Below are positions 10,738 to 21,187 of a DNA stretch of 64,000 nt, in pieces. The translations under genes were made by a program, and so were the position numbers. This DNA comes from Gigaspora margarita (Eukaryota; Glomeromycota; Glomeromycetes; Diversisporales; Gigasporaceae): assembly GCA_009809945.1 (NCBI GenBank), contig WTPW01000515.1:80695-144694 (forward strand), read 5' to 3'. Numbering within the stretch: the stretch's first letter is position 1; each line of letters begins with the position of its first letter. The notes below the pieces were generated by a model. The model did no database searches, had not been told where the DNA came from, and was given only the letters and a program-made list of their open reading frames with translations.

Positions 10738-12124
10738 CTAAAATTTAATTCCTTTCATCTTTTTATAATCTTCAATTATAACAGTTTTTCCAGTTTTTCT
10801 TGAGTCTTCTGCTGCAAAAACTAATAAATGAGAATCTAAAATTATTTGATAAACAAATCTATTAGATTCTAATTCATTATATTCATAAATTGAAATAATT
10901 AGCAGCCTAATATTATAATCTAACAAATTAAAAATTACTAATATACTTAAATCATCAATAATATAAAATTCTAATAGCTCATTTAGATAGAAATCTTTAT
11001 AATAGAGATTCATTATAAAAATTAATATATTTAAATACTTTGAAATATTTTAGGATTTGATACTATTAGAATTTTAAATTATCGAGCACAAATCTATTAG
11101 CACCTTATAAACTTAATAAAGTATTAGGCTTCTAAATTATTTGAAATTTAAAGAATTCTATATATATATATATAACTTACCAAGAGCTTGTTGAATACCA
11201 GTATACAAATTATTTGTACTATTTGTATCATTTAATGATGCTTGAATAGAACAAATAAACGCTCGCATTAGAGACATATCACCACCAGCTATAAAAGTAT
11301 TATAAATCGATATTAATAAAATTTTATTTATTTAATTTTTGAATTTTAATAAACCAATAACCAATAATATTTACCATGACCACTTAGGTCATTAGTATTA
11401 AGAATGGCAGTTGGTATTAATTTTTCTTTTTTTCTTGTTAAAAAATTATAGTATGTGATATTATTAAAACCATCACATTCTATTTGCCCCAATGTACCGA
11501 ATATTCTTATTAAATAATATAAATTAATATTATTAAAAATATATAATTATTGTAATTTAGACATTATTATAAATATATAAATTCCTTACTTGGTCTTTAA
11601 ATAATATTTATTATTATTAAAAAGTTTAAATATCATAATTTAATAATTTTAAATATGATTCATACCTTTCTTTCAGTAATAGCTTCAGTATAAGCTATCA
11701 TAGTAATGTTTGCTGTCGAACCATTGGCGAACTCGAGATTTACTACCTTCAATTATTATAAAATTAATTTATAAAATAATTAAATTTAAAAAAATTTAAA
11801 AATTATTGATACATACTTGATTATCCATAACATCATTATCACTTTCATAAACACATCGTCCATAAGGACCATTTTTTAATTCAGTTTCTATATGTTCTAT
11901 ATCTAAAATTCAAAATAAAATTTTTTATAGTTAAAGATAATATTTTTTTTTTTAAAAAAAAATAATGCAATTAATAATAATTAATAATAATAATTATACT
12001 AACCAACAATATCTGTAACTACATTGACAGGCCAAGATTTTATTCCTTTTTCATAACAATTATCAATATAAAGTTTTTTTGCAGAGTAAGGGCAAGTTTT
12101 TTCGACTGGACAATCATAACAATA

Positions 12125-12160
<36 letters not shown>

Positions 12161-13748
12161 CCTTAGATTAAAAAATTATTATAGTAATATTATATGTATA
12201 TTTAACAATTAAATAAATCTTTTTTACTTTGCATCACCAGCAGCTTTCGGCTTATTTTCAGAATTAAAATGCATTAAACTACCGAATGAACTAATTTTCT
12301 ATATATTAAAATATAAAATGAATAATATTTAATAATACTTATTGTAAAAATTTTAATTATACATACTGTGCATGGTGAATTATTCCAATAAGACATTAAA
12401 TCTTAAAAAAATTTATATGAATATATAAAAATTAATATTATTGAAAGATATGTATAATTACTAAAGATATTAAAAATTTTAAATAAAATATACCAATATC
12501 GTGACAACACTTTAATGATAATAATAAAATTAAAAAAATTTGATCTTTATAAGTACAGTAGTAAATTTTATAAAAAAAAGTTATATATATTTACCTTTGT
12601 CATTAAAGAAAAATTAGAAGTTTTTTCATTTCTCCAGTTGCCTCTCACATAACTGTGTGCAAAATGCCAAAATCCAACTGGTTCCATATGTTGAATATTT
12701 ACAATGTTTCCAAGGAAACCAGCTTCAATAATCTTTTTAACAACAATGTTATGTGGTGTATATCGTAAAACATGTCCTGTATATAGATATATTATAATAT
12801 CAGATATAGATATAATTATGGTTTATGTAAAAAAGTTTTTTTTAAAAAAAAATAATTATTGCTCTTGACATACCAACGGCACAGATTATCTATTGTTTTC
12901 GACAAAATAATCCAATTATTATGATGTAGATAATTTGAATTAGTACAACTCAAGTCATGATTAGTCATGGTCAAATTTGAGTCACAGATTAAATACAATA
13001 CCTCATTTTCTAAAACAGCATTGGTAATCTCCATACAGCCTTGAATAGTCATGGCTATGGGTTTTTCTAATAAAATATGATATTTCTGTTTGGCAAATTC
13101 AACTGCTGGTTTAACGTGAAGGTCGTCCAAAGTCGCAATAACAACCGCATCGCTTAATTTTGGACATTTAATCATCTTTAAATTTTAAAATAAAGCATGT
13201 TGCGACATCATTAATTACATTTTTAATTATATCTTGATGAAATGAAATTCAATAAAGTACATACTTCTTCCCAATCAGCAAATACATTTTCTTTAGGAAT
13301 ATTATATAGCTAAAAAAAAAAAAAACAGTAAATCGAATTCATGCGAAATAAAAATGTAAATGTTTATATTTTTTTAAAAAATATTTTGTCAAATATTTTT
13401 TTAAAAAATTAAAGAACCTGGGCCATCATATTCCTTCGATGTTCTACAGGTTCGGCAACAGCAACGATTTGAGCCCATTTTGGCTCAATTTTAGCATAAT
13501 TTGCGTAAAGAGATCCTCTATAATAGATAATTGAAAACAAACAAACATAAAGAAGGCAATATTAATAAAAATAGATCAATTGGCAATTCTATAGTTAGAC
13601 CATACCTTTGACCAGCACCAACAATGGAGATCGTAATAGGTTTAAGAGGAGGATCAAGATTCTCTTGTTTCCCTTGTTGTGATTCCAGCAATTTAACAAT
13701 AGAAATTGGATCTTTTATTTCTTCAGTAAAAGCGGGTATCCAAGACAT
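10738..13748 (-). CDS. Gfo/Idh/MocA-family NAD(P)-dependent oxidoreductase, 16 exons
   Basis: Predicted 470-residue soluble dehydrogenase; substrate unknown, probably a sugar, cyclitol or related polyol. Exons: 13606-13748, 13418-13517, 13265-13309, 13002-13175, 12874-12889, 12595-12776, 12494-12509, 12367-12401, 12228-12298, 12004-12125, 11817-11902, 11666-11746, 11590-11594, 11375-11505, 11181-11288, 10738-10835. All introns are GT-AG and the summed length (1413 nt) is in frame, ATG to TAG. Domains: Rossmann fold with GAGQRG at residues 44-49; the family EKP motif at 133-135, whose Lys is the usual catalytic residue; CCHDID at 221-226, the His/Asp active-site region; a Cys cluster C-x2-C-x5-C at 263-272 followed by PYSA, known from StrI-like members; TKIFG at 358-362 in the C-terminal sheet domain. 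No signal peptide or membrane segment. Three micro-exons (16, 16, 5 nt) are inferred because only they restore [14 protein letters not shown] and IFGTLG in frame. Splicing is unconfirmed by transcript data. Confidence 0.92.
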
Positions 13749-13935
13749 TTTGTGGGTCGATGATGCTTATTAATTTAATTTCTAAAAATATAAAGCACAC
13801 ATATATAAGGATCAATAATCGCAAAAGTTGTTGAATTGTTCGTTTATAAACAAGATTATCGGAGTTTTCTCCGCTAGCCAAATGTATATAAGGTTACACT
13901 CGGAAAATATGTCCGCGATGTAAGTTCGTACGTAT
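13749..13935. promoter_or_regulatory. upstream region of the oxidoreductase gene
   Basis: The 187 bp between the start codon and the hAT-like element at 13936 must hold the core promoter and 5' UTR. No TATA or other box is convincing. The nearby mobile element restricts how much original upstream DNA remains adjacent. Confidence 0.3.
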
Positions 13936-14686
13936 TAGGGTGGTAAATCGACTAAGCGATCAAAACTATGTTAGCAAACAATAGAATTTGGCATATTGTA
14001 ATTTTTATATTACACAAATATGATAGATTATTATGACTATGCTTTATTAATCATTATTAAGTGATCTCTTCAAGAATGATAGATTATCATGACTATGTTT
14101 TATTAATTATTATTAATTGATCTCTTCAAAATGATTCAATTCGTTATCAAAATATGGAATTATCGTGAAACTTTCACAAGCTGTTTATGTTACAAGATTC
14201 TCTATTAATATACAAGTTGGCATTCTCCTCGTAGATCGGTCTAAATTTCTTTAATTAAAACGAACGAAAAAAAATTTGATAGACAGTCAAGTTCAAAATT
14301 AGAACTTTGCAAAAAAAAAATCAAACATAGCTACTTTGAAATAGTTCTGACGCAGATCTCAATTGAAAGAAATTAGAAAAATAAGTACAATGTTTATATG
14401 AATCCTTTAGAATTAATGCTTTCCTTTATAGTTATTAAAATTACTTCAAAGTCATTCATCTGATCAAGCTAACATAGTTTTTGATTACCGTAAAACTCGG
14501 AAAATAAGTACTTACGATAATAAGCACCCTTATAATGAATTTATTTCCATAAATAAGCATCCGTCAAATAAAAAAAAAACAATCATGGATCAGCATATTA
14601 TCGATTTCCAAATAATAATATGAATAAAAAAACGTTGCTAATTTTCAGAGTTTTGCTGTACTGTACTTAGTACGTTCACCACCCTA
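13936..14686. mobile_element. hAT-like non-autonomous element (TAGGGTGGT ends)
   Basis: The left end TAGGGTGGTAAATCGACTAAG and right end, in reverse, TAGGGTGGTGAACGTACTAAG match closely over 21 bp. The flanks GTACGTAT (13928-13935) and GTACATAC (14687-14694) agree at 6 of 8 positions, consistent with a decayed 8-bp hAT target duplication. Inside, a ~56-bp segment is duplicated (about 14018-14072 and 14078-14130, starting GATAGATTATYATGACTATG). No transposase. Confidence 0.7.
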
Positions 14687-15639
14687 GTACATACATACCA
14701 TATAAATCACGACTATTTTTATACGTATAGATAATAATCTCATTGATATCAGATATGGTTCGATAGTTTATACGAATTGTTGTATATCTGCATAAAATTT
14801 CACATTATCTATATATATTAGGAAATTTATTATATTACCACATATAGTTTTTGATTTATATAGTATATTACACTATGACTTTCTATCTAGAAATCCAATA
14901 TATATTAGGCAAAAAAAAGGCAACTCTATTATATTGCGCACAAAATGCACCGTGACTTTCTATCTAGAAATCCAATACATGCTAAGTAAAAAAAGGAAAT
15001 TCCATTACAGTATAGTGAAGTAATCTTGCTGAGAAAAAAAAACCATTTATATAGCTTATCGATCCATTTCGCATCTATATGATTAACTAATAAAAGAACA
15101 AGAATGTTATGAAATAACTCTATACATACAGTATGCGGTATGAGAAAGCAAAAGGCATCCAATAATTTTTTTCAAAGCACAAAATTTTAGAATTACATAT
15201 CAACTCTGATTATATGGTTAATTTAGATTGGTAAAATAAAAAAATAAAAAAATTCATTTAACAGTTAATTGATTACAAATTCGTGTAACATATAAACTAT
15301 AAACCAACCCAAAAATTAAAACTGATTTAAGGTTAGGGCTATAAGTAGTTTATGCTAAAATTTTACAAGGAATGTTCTTTGTTAGAATCCCGAAGTAAGT
15401 TTTATAATCAGGATTTTGAAATATCAATATACTCGTGTTTCATACACTAGTGTACAAAAGAAATTGTCTAATTATATTACCGGTTTTTTTCCTTTTAATG
15501 CATTAGACGCCAAAATTCTAAAAACATACAAACTAAAACAACTTTATTTAAAATATCAAAAAATTAAAAATCTATTCTAACAAAATTGTAGCATGAACAA
15601 AATGTAATAAATTTGGTAGAAAAAATTCTTAATTAATTT
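14687..15639. repeat. direct repeat and relic of a dispersed repeat
   Basis: Around 14873-15020 the words TGACTTTCTATCTAGAAATC, CCAATA and AAAAAAAGG recur with a period near 77 bp. 15290-15480 resembles 57400-57720 (shared GCTATAAGTAGTTTAT-like, TTTGTTAGAA and GATATCAATATA words in order), a dispersed repeat. No gene is supported; the frame at 14929-15162 minus overlaps the direct repeat. Confidence 0.45.
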
Positions 15640-16580
15640 GTTGGTTTTTTTGGTTATGTCACTTTTTATAAAAGGCTGAAAGAGTCATTTTCGATATTGT
15701 GATTATTATCTTGAATACATTATAATGGGTATTATAATATAGGTTTACAATATACTATAATGAAATTGCTTAAGATTAAATTGTAAATTACTTATTGCTA
15801 AGGAAATAGCGATTGGTTTTTGTCACTTGCATAATTATATTGTTCACCAAAAACTTGTAAATATATTGCATCGTATAGCTATAAATGGATTTATTACAGT
15901 ATCACTATACATGGGTGTCTAAATTATTTTTTTTAAAAAAGTAATTTCGCCAAACATTTCGACATTGCTAGTTTGTTTAAATGAATTCCACAAAGTAACT
16001 ATACTATTTAATGTATCTTGAGATAAAGAATGCAAATAATTTCACTAAAAATTTCGACAATTAAGAAAATTAACTTCGCCACTAAGGATAATTAATTTCA
16101 ACAGACTAAATGCCAAAATAATTTTTATTAAGAGGAGTAATTTAGACACTCATGTATAAGTATCACTCAGATAACTTAATTATTTCTGGTATTCAAAGAA
16201 TATTTCAAGATTAGTCAAAGATTGCAGATTTTGGACTTTCAAAACAAAGAAATGAGACGCTTACTACTTTAAGCTCATTTATTCGCGAATTTCCTACGAA
16301 ATGTAATATTATATCTGGTATCAATGAAACTAAATGTTTCGCTAATAATAGATATAAATGTAATATGAAATCTGATATCTTTAGCATTTGAATAATTCTC
16401 TGGAAATTTTCAAGTGGAAGATCGTCATTCCAACCTTTACATCCGCTTGCTCTTCACATCTTAAGAAATAGTGAAAAGCAATAAAAGGTACACCGCTCCA
16501 ATAGTGTATCGAAACATAAGCAATACTGGGACGAGGAACCTGTTAATTGTCCAGAATCGATAAGACAATTCTAACAAGCC
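15640..16580 (+). pseudogene. decayed protein kinase (fungal TKL/Sel1-associated type)
   Basis: The plus strand encodes, in broken frames, the middle and C-lobe of a protein kinase. At 15791-15857 the peptide IAKEIAIGFCHLHNYIVHQK occupies the catalytic-loop region, but HRD reads HQK, so the catalytic Asp is missing. After an inserted element, KIADFGLSK begins at 16218 with an intact DFG motif. SDIFS then a TGA stop at 16389-16391, then ILWKFSSGR and FQPLHPLALH follow, and YWDEEPVNCPE matches the end of the C-lobe. Further stops are near 16480 and 16570. The N-lobe is not recognisable. Such kinases are greatly expanded in glomeromycotan fungi (established knowledge); this copy is clearly dead. 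Confidence 0.75.
15906..16158. mobile_element. hAT-like MITE inserted in the kinase relic
   Basis: The ends TATACATGGGTGTCTAAATT and, in reverse, TATACATGAGTGTCTAAATT form a near-perfect inverted repeat of about 21 bp. A perfect 8-bp target duplication, AGTATCAC, lies at 15898-15905 and 16159-16166. Removing the element rejoins the kinase-like sequence. 253 bp, non-coding. Confidence 0.85.
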
Positions 16581-17760
16581 TAAAATTATTAAAATGCAAT
16601 TACAGAATCCCAAGAACATTCATTACTAAGTAATTTTTGATTCAACGATCTGTTTTGAATAATTTAATCACCATCAAATTTAATTCTAGAAATTTTAAAT
16701 TATCTCATTACTGGCAAAGCTTTAAAACGATAAAGATAATATAGCATTATTACCACAATCATGAAGCAATTAACTCAGTGGATTGAAATAAGTTTGTGAA
16801 TATAAGCTCGAATAAAATCACAAATACTTCCGAATGTCTCTGAATTAATACTGGTGTTGAAAATTTGAATGTGCGGATCCAATCAAATTACTTGATTTGT
16901 GAAATCAGGCAATTTGACTAGATCTGCTTTTCAGCATTGATTACCACCTCATTTATATCATCTCAAAGTTCTTTTTATGTTATATAAATGTTATATAAAA
17001 TTTTATATAGATTTGTTACAAATTAATGTAGCCTTATGTAATTAAAAAATTTTTACATATAATCCAACTTTAGTACTTATATATAATTTATTTATTATTT
17101 AAATAAATATAAGTTTTATTTATATACATATAATTTACTTTAGTTATTACTCAAAAGTGGCTAAGGTAATCATTGTTTGGTGTACTAAATAAAAATATTC
17201 AGCTTTCCCAAACTCCCAATTTAAATTTAAAATCTAATCCTAACTTTAATATTTAAATCAAAAATATTTTGTAATTTTACATAATTCTATGTAGAAATTT
17301 ATAAGACTTGCATAAATAACTATATAACTCACATTGGATTTGTATGATTTAAATAAAATTTTTATATAAAGTTAAATAAAAATAATTCTATATAATACTA
17401 CATAAAAACAACTTCCTTATGATGATACAATTAACTCAACGAATTCAAACGCATTACAAAATGACAATAACAAACACTCGCTATTATCAGAGCTGATGAT
17501 CCTATTTTCTAGTAGATCTGATATAAAAGTTAGTATATAATTATCTTAAAATATTATAGTATAATGTATTATACATGAAAATAATTTTGATCCCTGATTA
17601 TCTATAATTAAAAAGTTAACTACTACGTCTGCATTCTCACTCTAGATAAAGGCACAAATACTTCCGAATGTCTCGAATTTAATACTAACAAGGTTTCAAA
17701 TTAATATATCATTAACTAAAAAGCCACTTGATAACATGACTTCATCAATACTCCCTAGCC
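16581..17760. other. no intact gene; duplicated gene-relic words
   Basis: Two stretches, around 16740-16870 and 17400-17700, share AATTAACTCARYG and the 20-mer CAAATACTTCCGAATGTCTC (near 16825 and 17650), so they are copies of one sequence, possibly the 3' part of kinase-type genes. 16940-17400 is A+T-rich with weak inverted symmetry around TTTTATATAG/CTATATAA words. Confidence 0.4.
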
Positions 17761-18067
17761 ATGGCAAAAAGTTCTGGTCATGTGACGATCTGCAGTAAAA
17801 TTAGTAATAACGATTTCTAATTTAATGTAACGTTACACGATCAGGTAAAATTCAAACAAACGTTCGTTCTAAAGAAAATTAAAAAAAATCGCTTATTTCT
17901 CGACAAACTTCATAAGAAACCACCTTCTGCGCACTAACAAAAATATTCCTTGATCAATTTTACTGTATATAACATTAACTCCAAAACCTAACATTGACGC
18001 TAACTCTAACCTAAATAAACTTAAAGATTTTTATCGGTTATCACGTGACCAGAACTTTTTTTGCCAT
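17761..18067. mobile_element. TIR element with GGCAAAAAGTTCTGGTCA ends
   Basis: The left end ATGGCAAAAAGTTCTGGTCA and right end, in reverse, ATGGCAAAAAAAGTTCTGGT plus CACGTGA, form an inverted repeat of about 27 bp with a 2-bp length difference in the A run. 307 bp, non-coding. Flanks TCCCTAGC and TCTCTACT are similar but not identical, so the duplication is uncertain. Confidence 0.65.
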
Positions 18068-18194
18068 TCTCTACTTAATTTATATAATAGAATTAACTTG
18101 GCATGTATCTTCACCAGTTTAAGATTTCTTCCTAATATTGTTCGTAAGGAATCGCAAAAAAACCAAAATTAAAGAATAACTTTAATCACATAAT

Positions 18195-18638
18195 TAGTGA
18201 TACAAATCGATGAAAATTTTTCAATCGATTAGTTGATGGATCATTTTATCCAACTAATCGATTAATCGAATTTATTCAACTAATCGATTAGTTGGCCAAT
18301 CGATTAATCGATTAGTTGACTAATCGATTGACCAACTAATTGATTGGCCAACTAATCGATTAGTTGAATAAATAATAAACGAAACTTGGTAAAATACACA
18401 TAAGGTAACAGCTGAAACAGCCGGGTTGATATTCTTATATGATCGGTTGATTAAACGACCAATAGCCTAGTCGATTAATTGACCAATTGACTAGTCGATT
18501 AATCGATTAGTTGGCCAATCGACTAATCGATTAGTCGACTAATCGATTAATCAACTAAGTTGGGTCTGTAAAATTCAAATCGATTAGTTGTCAACTTTAC
18601 AACTAATCGATTAATTCGATTTTCGATTCGTATCACTA
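18195..18638. mobile_element. hAT-like element packed with CTAATCGATTAG words
   Basis: The ends are TAGTGATACAAATCGA and, in reverse, TAGTGATACGAATCGA. A perfect 8-bp target duplication CACATAAT flanks the element (18187-18194 and 18639-18646), typical of hAT transposition. The interior contains more than a dozen copies of CAACTAATCGATTAGTTG or fragments of it, itself palindromic and resembling repeated protein-binding sites. No transposase. 444 bp. Confidence 0.85.
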
Positions 18639-18848
18639 CACATAATTTTTATTCATTGGAATAATAAATGTTTTTGTTCCGTTGTACAATTTTTTTTACC
18701 GATTAAAATTTTTCCAAGTTAGTCAAATTAATTGTCATTGATGATGTTGAAATCAGTTTTTTAGGTTTGTTTTTATATTTTGACTAGGTTTAAAGGTTAG
18801 AGTTCATAATAAGAGAAATTTTAGTAGAGATTGTATTTACGGATTAAA

Positions 18849-18971
18849 GGCGAAACCCGTGCAGAAATAGTTACGTTATTGATGCAAATCTCAATCAAAC
18901 TAAAGTATCCCCCTAACCCTAATTAAGCTAGATTTGCATCAATAACGTGATCATCTCCGCGGGTTTCAAGC
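18849..18971. mobile_element. small foldback MITE
   Basis: The left arm GCGAAACCCGTGCAGAAATA through TTACGTTATTGATGCAAATCT pairs with the right arm AGATTTGCATCAATAACGTG through CGCGGGTTTCAAGC. The short loop contains CCCTAACCCTAATTAA, another telomere-like word. Non-coding. Confidence 0.7.
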
Positions 18972-19161
18972 TCACATTTAATTATACTTTTAAAGAATTC
19001 AAGCACCACCATTTTGATACTAAAATGTTTAGGCTTCTAAATTACATTATCTAATACAGTATGCAATGTGTATAAAATATTTGAATTCTAAAAACAGATA
19101 TCTGATATAATATTATATTGTATATAAAATAATAGCTTTATGTTTATTAATTAAGTACTAT

Positions 19162-19281
19162 TTATTCCCCAGGACGGTAGGAGTAATGAAATATTTTCCC
19201 AGTGGCATATATGGGGCGTTTTGCGCCCCATAAGTGCGCCGCTGGGGAATATTTTAATTTTTTCCCGGTATGGCGGAATAA
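19162..19281. mobile_element. 120-bp foldback MITE with GGGGCG core
   Basis: TTATTCC-type ends with arms meeting at TATGGGGCG-TTTTG-CGCCCCATA. It is strikingly G+C- and CpG-rich compared with its surroundings, suggesting it is recent or escapes the C-to-T decay seen elsewhere. Non-coding. Confidence 0.7.
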
Positions 19282-19507
19282 ATGAGTTATTCAACGTTTC
19301 ATATGACGACATGACAAGTACTCGTGTTATTAATTATTTTTATCATTTTCTTTGTCTCCCTTTATATTTTTAACTTTTCGGGGAAATAACAAAATGCCTG
19401 TTATCACCATTTGTTGTCACCCCGTGGAAATAAAAAAAAATAAAAATTTATGATAAAAATTATGATTAATATCACGTACGATCATAATGAGACGAGTAAT
19501 AAAAAAT

Positions 19508-19990
19508 AAATTATTACAGTTTTCAAAATGATTGACATTAAATATAAGGTTTCAATATTTTGTATATTGGTTTAAAATCATCAATAGTGAAAAAATTTTT
19601 CGAATACTTTAAATATGAGCGGCAGGATATGAAAACTTGTAAATCATTCATTTCATTCATTATCATCGCAGTGATATGTACCCCTAATTCTTATAGGGAT
19701 AGATATCATTGCGATGATAATGAATGAAATAAATTACAGGTTTTCATATCCCGTCACTCATATATTAGTACTCACTTGATTTTAAGCCAATATACAAAGA
19801 GTATACAAAATCTTTGATTTTTTTTTTTTTTTTAGTATCAATCATTTTGAAAAGGTAATAAATTACTAAATTTAAATTAATTATAATTGTCTCAAAAGAA
19901 CCCTTTTTTTTTTTTTAGAATCAATCATTTTGAAAAGGTAATAAATTACTAAATTTAAATAAATTTATAATTGTCTCAAAAGAAACCTTT
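19508..19990. repeat. foldback with ~180-bp arms plus an 80-bp direct duplication
   Basis: Arms 19508-19687 and 19690-19870 pair around TTCTTATAGGG, with the inner word TTCATTCATTATCATCGCA strongly conserved. The outer part of the right arm, TCAATCATTTTGAAAAGGTA to GTCTCAAAAGAA, is present twice in direct orientation (about 19838-19910 and 19920-19990) separated by a T-run. No gene. Confidence 0.75.
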
Positions 19991-21187
19991 TTTGTTTAAT
20001 AAGCATAATTTTTTAATTTACGTACACTTTTGGATGAATGATGTTTTAAATGCTGTTGTCATATTATACTTTTCCATTATATAATATATCTAGGATACGT
20101 TTAAACAAATTTATAATTTTACTATTACATCTTAAATAAGTTATTTACTAGTACATAAAGTTCTAGAGACATCCAACCTTGTAACTCCTTGGGTAAGGAT
20201 TTAGAAATTCTCAAAAATAAAAGCGTACATTATAATTCTATATATGTCCTTCAAAACTATGTCTTTCTTTGAGAAATTTCCTATTTATCTATTTAGGAGG
20301 TTAAAAAAAAAAACCTAATGGAAATTTTCAAAGGCTAATAATTAACAAGGTTAAAATTCCTAAAAATTATAACTTTAAGAGGAGACGCGATTAGATGATT
20401 TAAAACCATATAATATATGATTGATAAAAATCAATCAATTGAATAATTTAATAATTTATTTAATTTTTGTCATATTAAAACTTAGTGCAGTGTATGACAA
20501 TAGTAAAAATTAATAAAAAAAAAAACAAACCCCCCATATGCATAAAATCTATATAATTTTGTTCAATAATGATAAAGATATTATTTAATAATAAATAATT
20601 AAAATCTTTAAAATATTATTAAACTAATCAAAATAATATCTTAGTAGTCATAATTAGATACAAGATCCCCTCCCCCTACCAAACAATTCAAATATTATAA
20701 TTTATTTATTAATTAAATCATATTAAACCATTTCTATGCTATAATAAATAATAAGAAACCCAACCCACTTTCACTAATATATTAAAAGGTTTTAAGTACC
20801 ATCTATAAATCGTTAAAATCTAATAAATATGCTCTTGTTGTTGACAATGAAATTTGATTTTATGTTGTTTGAAGATATATAAGAATTAAAATGTCATGGC
20901 ACGTTAAACTCTAAAAATATGGCTAATTATATATGTTTTACAGCATAGGATGCGATTTACTTTGTTCTATTGAATTGCAGGTAGGTAATCGGTACCTTTT
21001 GTCAATTATTTATAATGCATTCTACCAAGAACATAATATTTGGTAAACATCTATATACAATAGCTTAACTAAATTTCTATACTAAATAAAAATCATAGTA
21101 ACTGAAATTTCGATTTCAGCCTTACTTCAGGGAATACCCTGACAGATATATTGGTATACGCATCCTTACAAACTACTTATAATGATC
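19991..21187. other. no gene recognised (3' side of the SNF2 gene)
   Basis: A+T-rich intergenic DNA with no convincing frame or clear repeat. It must contain the 3' UTR and polyadenylation region of the gene at 21188-26765 at its right edge; no signal can be singled out. Confidence 0.6.

Noticed and set aside
13002..13175. Reading straight through exon 4 into the intron (VLYLICDSN)
   Set aside because: The read-through leaves the family pattern at once and ends in low-complexity sequence, whereas the 16-nt exon restores VGHVLRYTP in frame.
18195..18638. CRISPR-like array of AATCGATTAG repeats
   Set aside because: Repeats occur in both orientations with irregular spacing and no unique spacers, and the block has TIRs and an 8-bp target duplication.
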